DNA of 64,000 nt, taken from assembly GCA_034336665.1 (NCBI GenBank), contig JAPFBE010000002.1, positions 17,524,906-17,588,905 of the forward strand. Reading direction: 5' to 3'. Positions 39,357-51,600 of the stretch are shown here, piece by piece. The notes under the pieces were generated by a model that was not told where the DNA came from, ran no database searches, and saw only the letters and a list, made by a program, of their open reading frames with translations. Position numbers and translations under genes: made by a program. Source of the stretch: Luscinia megarhynchos. Its lineage: Eukaryota; Chordata; Aves; Passeriformes; Turdidae. Positions within the stretch are counted from its first letter, which is position 1. Each line of letters begins with the position of its first letter.

Positions 39357-39632
39357 CTTTCAGACAGAAAACACACAGGAGAAAAGCAAGCAGAAGACAA
39401 CAATAGCCCCGAATGCAGCAAACCAGGAACCATGGATCTGAAATTCACTTCATCAAGAAAATACATTTCCATCAGTGTACCTTCCAAATCGCAAGCTATG
39501 TCTCCCCATATCAAATCAGTAGATGATGTTGTAGTTCTTGGCATGAATCTCAGCAAATTTAGCAAACCTACTCAATTTTTCATCTGTGTTTCTGGAGTTT
39601 TTATGTTTTATCTAATCTATGGATATTTGCAG
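39357..39632 (+). CDS. SLC35B3: SLC35B3 exon 2 (first certain coding exon)
   Basis: The acceptor TTTCAG ends at 39356 and the donor TTGCAG/GTAAAT follows 39632. Met at 39432 sits in a perfect ACCATGG context. Residues 1-67 contain the conserved [11 protein letters not shown] and [15 protein letters not shown] segments and the first hydrophobic span (about 47-67). The 75 bases before the Met are open in the same frame and encode an NNSPECSKPGT stretch resembling the human NNSESIECSKIT that precedes the same Met. They may therefore be coding and not 5' UTR. A weak-context, out-of-frame ATG lies at 39413. The exon ends in phase 0. Confidence 0.95.
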
Positions 39633-42600
39633 GTAAATATTATGAACTTTTGTCTTAGGCAATTCCTCCTACCCCTTTTCTTTTTCAATAGGATAATAAT
39701 ATAGTGTGTGTTTTAATATGTATAGATGTTTAAACTAGGTATTTGTTGGAAAGTCAGCCTTTTAGTATTCAAGAACAGCAAGTAATATATAATCTAAGTT
39801 TCCATTATGGCTCATGTGCCTGTAAAGTGTCAATCACTTGGACTTTCATAACTTGATCTTTTACTTTTGTGTGCAAGATACACCAAAGTCTTCATTGATG
39901 CTGAAACCTTTAGCTCTCTAAGTTCCATGAGTACTGTACAGTTACTGTCGTCTTATTTTTCTCTCCCCTCTCAGGACAGAGCTGAAACATGTACTGTGGT
40001 AGTTTGTTAAACAGAAGCATAATGTTTATGCCATTTTAGTTAAACATTTACCATTCTGCTAATCTTTTCTCTCTTATCTTGGGCATCTATGTTTCTGTTC
40101 CCTATTTAAAATTATTTTGAAATTCACTGAGTATTCTCAATAAAGCAGTGATTAAAACACATGATAATTAAAAATCATTTTTCTAATGCAGTTTTCCAAA
40201 GCAGATGAGAAGTTTGTTAACATAAAGTTACTTCAAAAGCGTTAAGAGAACATGATCAGTAATTAAAAGCAGAATCTCAAAAAGGCAAATATTAGGTAGC
40301 CTTTTGTTTCTATGACTTATACACCTACATACGTCTTTATGCAATGTATGTATTTTTCCATTAAAAATTGCTCTGGTTTAAAATATTCCTACAGCATGCA
40401 AGTTTATGAACTCACAAATGCTATTCATTATAGCCACTCAGAATATTAGGTGTGCCTTCCTAAGTGCTGAAAATTGTCAGTAAGGATACTTGTTTGAGAA
40501 AATTTGTATTAAATTTATCCTGAGATATTTATAAAATCTAAATAAAAACCGTCTGCTGAAGTAAATGAACTGAAAAGCAGCAAAAAAGCAGGCAGGAAGC
40601 CATCTATAATATAAGATAATTACTAATAGATCCAATGTATCCCCCTAATGAATTCATCCATTAATCTTAGCGTATTTGCAACAACAGTAAAATTTCTTCT
40701 TTCATTTTGGAGAACCTAAATAGTCTTTTCTTTTTCAATACTTTGCAAGTTAAATAAGGCAGATAAATGTAGTTGATAACGAGCATCTGCAAAGCCTAGA
40801 TTTGCATGTACATGAAGGAAAAAGGTCTGTTGAATTTTTTGTCCATTTAATATTTTGGTGTATATACATGACTTGGTGGGTTTTTGTTTTTATAGGAATT
40901 GATATTTTCAGTGGAAGGTTTTAAACCTTTTGGTTGGTACCTCACTTTAGTGCAATTTGGATTTTATTCCATTTTTGGACTAATAGAATTGCAGTTGATT
41001 CAGGACAAAAGAAGAAGGTATGTGTTTTTCCAAGCATTTTACCCACTGTCCATTAAATTAGAAGCATTTGATACTTATGGTAAATTTAACTTCTGTTTTT
41101 TGAATGTGAGGCATTGCTAGCAGTTCTGTAGATAAAAGAAAGTAAATTTGCTGGATGATATTAGAGAATATTTTAGAAGCACCCACTTGGATTTCAGACC
41201 TGTAAGTAGTTTTGTTGACTCTGCTGTCACTGTCCCACTTACAGAACATATTGTATCCTTAAGGTGGCTGACTCATGTATGTGTTGCTTGGGATTATCAC
41301 ATCTAGAATAGAGCCAATGCACTTCCCAGCACTTGAAGCCATCTGTCAGTGAATATGTTTTCCTCAAATATTGGCACCTCCTCACCAAGAGGTTCCTCTA
41401 ACATGCTGTGCATCTTGGAGAGTGTCAGAGGTCTGCTCTCTGCTTGCCCTGTGCCTGAGTGGGTTTGCTTCAAAGGATGTGCTGAAGTGTTGTCGTTTTC
41501 ATTTAACAGCACTCATAACACTATGCCACAGAACTGTTGTTTTCACTGCAATTGACCAAGGAGATTTTTGATGTCTTGAATCCCTCAGAAATGGGATATT
41601 TTCTGACTCTGTGTAGCCATTCTGCAGCCTCCTACCCATCTATAGCCTCTGCAGAGTGTTTATTGAGGCACTCTGGAAACTTGAATATAGGCTTTCATGA
41701 TGTACATGAATTTTAAAGTTGCCTTGTATTCTAGTTCAATATAACTAGTTTTTCTTACCTGCAGTCAGCCTTGGATGATTTTTGCATATACTGGTTTTTG
41801 ATTATTTATTATTTTTTTGCCAAACAATGTAACTTTGTTGATAAATTATTCCTTTTACTTTAAACACTGCCAGCTTATATTTCAAGTTATCTGACTTTTC
41901 AAGATGCATCAGATAATATTGCACAGTTACCTTTTGGGTTACTAGTATTTATGGGGTATTATTACCAGTTGGTAATGCTTACAGAGCACGACCCTTCAAG
42001 TAAGTTGTGTTGGAAATGGTGATCTGAAATATGTTTTAAATTTTATTTTATATAACCTAGGTATCTTCTTGTAGACATGCAGGAATCTGTATTTCTTGTA
42101 TTTTAAATTTTTCTTGCATGCCTCACAGTATATGCACATCAAATAATGAGTTACAGATAAGACAGGATTGCAGCAAGACAGCTCCTTATGTTCTTAGCGT
42201 GGTTCTAAGTATGCATGAAAAATAGCTGAACATATGCACAGCAATAACTGTAAAAAAATCACAAAGTGAGCACAAAAGTAACTTGGATCATTGTTGTCAG
42301 GTGATAAGTTCATCAAATTGTGAATAAAACATTGAAAATGTTCAACGAGCCCCCTCTGTCCATGGTATCTGAACCACTTCTCTCTTAGTTTCTTTAAGTT
42401 TCATAAAACAGTGGTACGTTTTTCAACTTTCTTCATTTTATAAATGTCAAGGTTCATGTGAAAACGTCACCAAAGAACTTGTCACAGTGACCTGTGACAG
42501 AAGTAAGATCCAGGTTATCTTGGTATACCAATCTTCCACATTTCCTTTGACAAATAACCTGAAACCTTTGTCTTGATTCTTGTGTAAATAGCATACCTTT

Positions 42601-45600
42601 CCAGAGGGAGGTTAAAGAATTACTGCTTGAATACTTCATGAGCCATAAAGTTTTTATTGTCTTGTATTTGTGCTTTTTATTCGTAGTAAGTGAGAGAAAT
42701 TAAATATGAAATCAGACATTTATGTGCATTTTTTAATTTATATGAAGTGAAATTCAGTGAGAAAGATGTTGAGGTTGTATTACAAAGGTATTTCTTTACC
42801 TAAATTTCTTTACCTAAATCTTTCCAAGTCTGTAACACCAAGATTTGTATGTTTATGTTTTGTAGAATTCCTGGCAAAACCTACATGATAATAGCATTTT
42901 TGACAGTGGGAACTATGGGTTTGTCAAATACCTCTTTAGGATATCTGAATTACCCTACTCAAGTCATCTTCAAGTGCTGTAAGCTGATTCCAGTTATGAT
43001 AGGTGGGGTTTTTATACAAGGTAAGTGTTAGTCTTGATATGATATTTACTTTTTTAATTGCTTCTTTGGGAGGCAGTCATAGATAGAATCCTGTACTTTT
43101 TTTGATTCCACTGGTAGAATTTTTCCTATAGGAGGAAAAATGACATTTTCTGGAGCATCTTCTGAGAAAATGTACAAATATAATTAGATCAACAGAAAAT
43201 ATAGGGAAAAACATTCTACAGGTCACTTGCAAAACTTCATTTTTACACAGAAATGTAATTTTGTTTTCTAAACTAAATTAATAAATGAAAAAATTTCAAT
43301 ATTGAAATGGAAAACTTGAAAAAATCCAACCATGAGTTGTGGAGAAAATTCTTACTGTTGTTTGAAAATGTTAATTCCTAAATTTTAATTGTATGTTTAA
43401 TCAGAAATACACCTGATTTTGCATGTCTGTGGCTAGTCCTAAAGTCATAGTGCATATTCCAAGAAGAGAAAATGGAATATGGAGAAAACCAGATAAAGGT
43501 TATAGTTATGTGAGTAAATATACTTTGAGTGTTTCTGGATTTAGAAGACTTAAGTATATTATAAAAATATGTGTTCAATACACAAAAATTTTAGTCAGTG
43601 AAGCTCCACATGGGACAAAGTATTATGTAACAAAATCTAGAATGCTGTATTTCTGTTTCTGCAGGTAATTCTGGCCTTTCTGGTTGAAAAACAGCTCTGA
43701 ATTTTCAAAGGAGATTTCAAATTTACATATGTACATGCCCACACAGTATTTACCTCTTTATTAGGAGTAATTTTTTATAATTTTAATGCAAAAGTGACTG
43801 GTATTTCACTAAACCTTTGTGAAACTTTTTATTGTGTTGTAGTAGTGTAGTCTCAGAAGCTGTGTTTTTTTATATTATTGCTAAAAAAATTCAGTTCAAC
43901 AAAGTTTCCTTGGAAGCTTATGTTCAAAGTTCAGCTTCTGAGCAAACAATATGTTATTTCAAACAAGATACACTAACTCCTGCTTTTTCATGTCCTTATA
44001 TTCTTTTTCTGTTCTCCTCCATTACCTGTCTCCCCAAAACTATAAGAAAGTGTCAGGTTCTCAGAGTACCAAAGTTGTTTGTTAATGTTTGGAATTGAGT
44101 TCTTTCACATCAGTAAAGGCAGCCAAAATGTCTTGTATGAGGGAAAAATGTTAAGAAACATCTAAGCTGTCCTGAAGTTGCTAAGAGAATGCTTAGCAGG
44201 AAGGATGTGCTTTGTGTCAGTGCTGTAACTGTGGACTCAAACCCAAGCTGATCACAAGAATCAGATATTTCCCATTAGGTCCTCTCCTGTGGTAGGAATT
44301 TCTGTTGTGGAAGAAACTGAGTCCTGTTGTGAAAGACCAGAGCATTGAGTCTTCTTTTTGGGTAGAATAATGACTTAACAATGTTTCCTTTGTCTTCTGG
44401 TCTGTTAGACAGGATAAATATGAAATTGTGAGAGTGCTAACAGTCCATTCTTGCTGTTTGCATTTTGTAGGAAAGCGTTACAATATTGTAGACGTGTCTG
44501 CTGCCCTTTGTATGAGCCTTGGATTAATATGGTTTACTTTAGCTGACAGCACAGTTGCACCAAACTTCAACTTGACAGGTAAAGACATATTATACTTTAG
44601 AGTTTAAGAAAATGCTTGGTTTTTCCTACAATAAGCATTCCATAGAAGTTCTGAGCTCTTGTTGGAGTGGCTTTGGATATCCTACTGAAAATGCAAGTTT
44701 CATTGTAGCTTAGCACTAGCAGAACTCTCTCTGTGGCAGAAGAGACCTTTGTTCAAAGCATAAGTTCTTAGGTTCCTAAAAATTTCTGGAAACTGCACCC
44801 TTTTGGTTGAAATGTCTCATATATTCTCAAGAAAGACTTACCCTAGTATATATATATATATATTTATTTTTTTTTAATAAATACGATAAAATTCAGTTGG
44901 AACATTTTAAAACTTAAAAATATTTAAGTTTTTAAAACTTAAAAAGATGTCTTTTCTAGTTAAATTTTTGAGTATTTTCCCATTTCAGAATTATATACTT
45001 TATATTAACTGATGATCTCAGGCAGATTTGCTGTAGTTTTTAGGTGGAATTCTCACATTTTAAGCTTTTAGTACTATCTAAAATCAGAAGCAAAGCAAGG
45101 ATTTTAACTGCTTGGATTTAAAATCTTAGTTGAATTTCTTTCTCAAATGACAAAGGAGAATTGAATTCCTGAGTTCATTCCAATGATTTGTGTAGACCTG
45201 TTTCCGTGCAGATTTCTTGGAGATCTAATTTGGGCCCAGTTTTTCTAATTGTTCTTACTCATGCCTTACATACAGTGCAGCATTTCTGGTCTCATCTGTG
45301 GCTTTGCTGCTGCTGCTTCTGTCACAGTGAGTGGAACAATTCTCCTCACACTCCAAACTGTGTAATAGGTGTAAATTTTTCTCCACATTTCTGCTCTCCA
45401 TATGCACTGATGCTTCAAGTTCCACGTAACCTTTTCATCTCAGTCCGGTGCTGAACCATGCATTTGTCCAGTGATGTGCCTGAGCCATTAAGCATAGCTG
45501 GAACATGAATTGTGATGGAAAATGCCCATAGAGACATTCATCCATCACTTTACAGAGTGAAATTGCTGAGCTGGAGCTGTTATTATATCTTTGGACCAGA

Positions 45601-48600
45601 GATTAGTCCATGCAGATGAGATGTCTGTATTTTTGCACTACCAGTATTTTTCTCGCTGTCACGTCTTTTCCATTGAGTTATACCTTTTCCAGTGCCCGAC
45701 AATTTTGACTGATGAAGATACTTGGAAGTTCTAGCCATGGAAAGGAAATGGTTCCCAAACTAAAAACACTGGTTTCAAAGTTCTTGCCTAGAAAATACCA
45801 CTTTCAATTTCATGGGCCTTAAAAATGTTAAATCTTCCACCTCAAACTGAAAGATCATAGGATTAAGAAAATAATACACTGCTCGTTTCTAGTCTTCTGA
45901 TTTCTTTCATCACATGATCTTTTAAGGAACCAAGACTAGAGCAGGTTTTTATTTGCATTTTGATGATTGGTATCTTCTGTATTGTTGTATACTTAGGAAA
46001 AGTATTTCAACGTGTGATCATCGTTAAATTCAGCAGTCATGAAAGTTTGTAGGTTGGGAAATGAAGGACGACTAGAGTCATCAGTATTTTGTTATTGGAA
46101 AGCTGATTACAGTAGTGACTGTATAGTGACTTCATTGTGAGCATAAGTGGCAACCTAAAACCATGGGGTTTGTACCTGAACAGTAGGGTTTTTTTAAATT
46201 AATGTTTCAGTAATGAGAGATTTCTACTGGCAATCCTCTTGCATTTTTTTTACCGTTACAACTAACATTTCTATTTGCCTTTGTCAGGAAAAAAAGTAAT
46301 GTGGTATTAACTACTCAAAAAGAGTATTTTTTCTGGTTATTTAACTTCATTAACTAGCTGCTACTGATACTCTGTCGCTGTTGTTACTACAAAAACTACA
46401 GCTGGCTTCATAGCAATGTTCAGATGTTCCCAACAAGCTTAGAGACACACAGTGCTCAGGGGTTAATTGGTGGAGGGAGAGTGAATGTAAGCACTGCTTA
46501 GTACTGGTGTCATGAAATATTTTTGGCGTTTTGTTGTTTAGAATATGTTATATAGGGGAGGGATGGTTATTATTATTCTATTCCTTGGACTTTTTGCCAC
46601 CATTTTGCTGGTGAATATTCTGATGGTTTTTTTGTTTTTGTTTGTTTTAATAGGTGTGATCCTAATATCCCTTGCCCTCTGCGCAGATGCAGTTATAGGA
46701 AATGTACAGGAAAAAGCTATGAAGTTGCACAATGGTTCTAATTCAGAAATGGTAAATACCAAATTTGCAATTCTAAAAGGACATGTTTTATCATAGGCAA
46801 GGCATACATTGACAAAGCATGGATCTTAATGTACTTTTCTCTTGCTTATGGAAGGAAAAGCTCTTGGTGTACTGTTCTTAGGGTTTTCTGTTTGTCTGAG
46901 AACTTCCACTGATTTTTCTGTTGCATTTTTTAACCTTTCAAGGATGCTGCTTTCTGTGTGCAACTTCAAATGTATGTTACAGCTACAGAAACACTCATTT
47001 CTATCAACAATTCCTTTGTCTACCCTGCAGGCCTGAGATCAATGTGGTGTTTTTTGTAGGATCATGCACTTAATCTCTGAAAAATACACACCGTTCTTCT
47101 GGTATAGTTGAGCATGTGTTACATGGAACATGTTGCTTTTCTTACTTGCTCTACTTCATATTCTAGAGTGTGCTAGCACTTGGGAGGCAGTTGTTTTTAA
47201 GTCTTTTTAAATCTGTGAAACTGGGTGAACTCTTTGTTTATGATTCAGTGAAATACAACTTTATAAAAATGTCTTGCTCAGTATTTTTTATATACTTACT
47301 TGGAATTCATATTATCTGTTCATATGGTCTGAGGTTATTTTTCCTTTTAGACAAAACTTGTTTGATTTTGGTGTATTTTTCTCTGAAGTAGAGCAAATAT
47401 AAGTAAATCTTTTACTATAAAAGACACTATATGAACATGCCACAGGTAAAAAAAGATACTGAAATTTATTTTTGCATTTGGCATGTATTTGATATTTAAG
47501 TAGAAAAATCTAATTTCTCGTGAGAATAGCATCATAAATGGAGAAAAATTAGAAGGAATCTTCATTTAAGGCTGAAAGTGATTTAGGATGGCTTGCAAAG
47601 TTTAAGCTACAAGTTTCTGGAAAGCAGAACATATAACAAAAAGTGTCACTGTATTCTTGTTTTTATTCTTGTACTTTTTCTTAGTGTTCACTGTTGACTG
47701 CTGCTGGGGGCAGAGATTTAGCCACATGACATGTTCAGCCTTCTTTAGCTGTCATTTCCAAAATCTGAATTTAAAGTGCAATCTGTCACTGTTTTCTTGT
47801 CCGCTTTGCATTTTACTGTCATCACTGCCTTACCTACGAAACTCCTGCTGTCTCCAGGACTTTGCTTTTTATTCTGCTTTAGTCTGACAAATGTTGGTCC
47901 TCATGCTGTATACTCATACTACTTGTAGAGGATGAGTGTAATGGTTTGGGATATAAAGATTTTGTCTGTGGTTTAGATATTCCACTTCAGGATTTTGTTC
48001 AGAGAAGTCATTGCAGAAGTACAAGCAGAATTTTGGAAATAATTTTCTATACTTGAGAATGTGGGTAAAAATTTAATCTGAATTGGAGATCAGGTTAATG
48101 GACAGTGATGTGGAAATAAAATTGAACAATAAAGGAACCTGTCATCCACAGGGTCTCTTACTCTCTCAGATTTGGAAAGTGCCCTGGATTTAAGCAATTG
48201 CGAAAAGAAAAAAGGAAATATTAACCACTGTTCTTATGTGTCATTCTATGGAAGTGATGTATCTTACACTGCCTAACAAGGAAATAGGAATGTGGTGCTT
48301 CCTGGCTGTGAAAACTGAAGTGTTTGGGTACCTAGGGAGACAAGTTGGATGCAGAGGCAAGTGAAGAGCTAGGGACTGACTTCAGTGTGTATAAACAGAA
48401 TCAAGTAAAAGCTCTAAGAGTCTGGTCCTTGGTTTTTAAGTGTTTGAAAGCAGGTCTGCTCTTTAAACATAAATACATCCTTTATTATGGAGCAGTGATA
48501 AGTAGTCTGTTGTGTCATGGAATTACTAACATTTTTTTCTCAGTAACGGAGATACAACAAGACACTGAGTTTTGAAATCATAGATCAGCATGTTCTAGTC

Positions 48601-51600
48601 AGTATTATGTAGAATAGTTCTGTTGACAACAAAAAGGCTACTAAGTGTTGCCCAAACAGCTGAATGCCTCCTGCTGCATGGGAGGATGGATGGATGGATG
48701 GATGGATGGATGGATGGATGGATGGATGGATGGATGGATGGATGGATGGATGGATGGATGGATGGATGGATGGACGGACAGCTCCAGCTTCTACTTCTGT
48801 TGGCTCCATGTGGGAAAGGTTGGATGAAGATTGTTTTGTTGCTCAGTGCAGCTATGAATTGAGCAAGGCTGCATACAAAATAAAGAGCTTACCTGTTTCC
48901 TGAGTGTTCTGAGCACTGAGCTGGTCATATTTGAAAATCCTGAAAACCATTGTCCATGTGTACCATGCATGTGAACTGATGAAACGTATGTGATGCTTCT
49001 GGTGATTCTGTGCTACCCTTACACATTTAATGTAAAGCAGATCTTGACTGTGCTGGATAAGTATCAGAAAATGAAATATGTGTAATGTGTTCTTCAGACT
49101 ATTAAATTGCATAGTTGTGGGAAGTTTTATTTAGGCTGTGAAATCCTGAACTTGAAAGATTTGCTGCAGTTGACACTGACCTCAGGATATTATTAACTGA
49201 CTAGCTTTCCAAACTTCTTTTATGTTGTTTTGAGTAGGAAGAATGTGTCTAACACTTAATGTTGGCCTTTCACTGTATGTCAACTATTATATAAATCCTA
49301 GTAAAAATATCATCAAACCCTGCAAATTCAGCTCTGAGAAGCTGAGCATATTAATAGGGCCAAACATCTGAAAGCATTTAATTTTATCTTTTTGTATAGT
49401 ATCACCTAGTAATTATTTTCTCTTACACTATTCTAGGTTTTGTATTCCTATTCAATAGGTTTTGTGTATATTTTATTTGGATTAACATGCACTAGTGGAT
49501 TAAGCCCTGCAGTAACATTTTGCTCAAAGGTAGGTGTAAAGATTTCCCTTTTTCTATGAAGAACCTCATTGGAAAACCTTGCTCTGTATGATTTAGAAAA
49601 TCTCATCAATTCTCTCTCTAAAGTTCTATTTTCATCACGTAAACAGGTTAACTTGTATAATTCATACAGTAAGCAAGTTTTTCCAGTCTTTGATGTATAA
49701 GACAGGGTAATGTTTTAAAAAGCAACAAAATCACAGGACCAGACTTATGAGCTTATAATTTCAGTATTATTTTTCCATTATTTAACTAAAATTAAATAAG
49801 GATTTTTGCATGAATGCATTGTTGAACAGCTTATTATTGCTCAAGCCGTTGATTAAAGTCTGTAGTCTTATGTCATTTTGCAATACCTCAGGGTTTGTTT
49901 TACATTTTCCTAACCGGCTTTTTTATTGTTACAGCATCCAGTTCAGACTTATGGTTATGCATTCCTTTTCTCCCTGACTGGGTATTTTGGCATATCCTTT
50001 GTTCTAGCTTTGATTAAAATCTTTGGTGCCCTTCTCGCTGTAACAGGTATGAACAAATGATATTTTTACTGCCTTTGTATAAAAACAAAGTAATCCTATT
50101 CTATTGTTTAGGACAGAGCTTTTGAGAATTGTTCTTATTCTGGCTTTTTTTTCTGTTCTTTGTGCTGAGTGAGTTGTGTAGCATAGATCTTCACATGATA
50201 GAATGTGTTTGAGAGCTTCCTGATTTGTTTTGTGCCACAGTTTCAACCGTGAAGAGCCTGTTAAGTAAACTTGTGCATATAGTCTGTGCTCTGTTTTAGT
50301 GCAGTAGCAAACACTGTTCTAAATGGAGGAGTTGAAACTGAATCACAGAATCATTTGTGTTGAAGGAACTTAAAAGACCATCTAGTTCCAACTCCCCTGC
50401 TATGGACAGGGACACTTTCCATTAGGCCAGTTTGCTCAAAGGCCCATCCAACTTGGCCTTGAACACTTCCAGGGATAAGGCAGACACAGCTTCTCCAGAC
50501 AATCTGTGTCTCACCACTCTGACAGTAGAGTTTCTTCCTAAAATCTAATCTAAAGCAACCCTCTTTCAGTTTAAAGCCATTCCCTCTTGTCCTGTCACTA
50601 CATGCCCGTGTAAATATCCTCCAGCTCTCATGCAGGCCCACTTTAGGTGCTGTGAGATGCTATAGGGTCTCCCCAGAGCCTTCTCTTCTCCAGGTTGAAC
50701 AATCCCAATCTCTCAGCCTGTCTTCATAGGAAAATGCAGAAAGGAAAAGATGTATCATTTAAAAATTAAAAGGAAAAGTAAGGATGTTCTAGAAAGGCAT
50801 AGTAGGCAGTGGCATTGTTTCTAAGCACATGAAACTACAAACGTTAGTCACAAGGGCCTGGTGGGGGGGAAGGTATAGCAAGATGTCATGTAGCAACTTT
50901 CCTTTCTTCTTCCCCTAAAACGCACCCTGGTTTCTGTCAGGTGATGCTCTACTTCACTCACAGTAGTGGAGGGGAAAATACATAATTGTTCTCTGACCTG
51001 AGGGTTTCACGCTCTGATTTCCTATCAGTTATTTCCTCTGCAGCCTATCTGGTTCTTATTTGCTTTTAACCAAGTTCAGTAGCTCTCCTGACTGGAAACT
51101 GACCCAGAGGAGAGGGTTGCTTCATGTATTAAAATACCTCTTTATAAAAAAAAAGTCTCACTGTACTAAAAAAAAGTTTTAAAATCCTGTGGAATAGTAA
51201 ACCTTTCCCAGGTTTTCTTATGTCTGACCTTGACAATTCTAATACTTGAGCCCTTTCTGTCTTGCCTGTAGCAATATGAAAATGTTTATTGTGCCTTGGA
51301 AGAACACCACATTCATTACTGTCCCTCCCAGCTCCCCCATCCACCCTCCCCCTTCTTGAGGGGAGTGGGGTGAAAGAGTTTAATGAAAATTGTATTTCTA
51401 TTAGCAGAATGAGAAATTATCAGACTTAATTGGGAAAAAGAAGAAAAGGCACTTAATTTAGAAGGAAATGGTTACATAAATATTTTAATTAATAACTGAT
51501 TTGAAAGAACAGAAATAATTGTAATTAGAAAAACTGAAGTAATTTAACCATTTTTTAAATTATTCATTTGTAAACTGTTTTCTAATTAAAACTCAATTTT

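Noticed and set aside
46545..46796. 83-codon single-exon membrane protein
   Set aside because: The conserved part is SLC35B3 exon 6; the rest is intron read-through on both sides.
48684..48774. Regular repeat array considered as CRISPR
   Set aside because: Pure tetranucleotide repeat with no spacers, in a vertebrate intron.
48585..48903. Frames of repeating MDGW or SIHP residues
   Set aside because: They are translations of the GGAT microsatellite, not genes.
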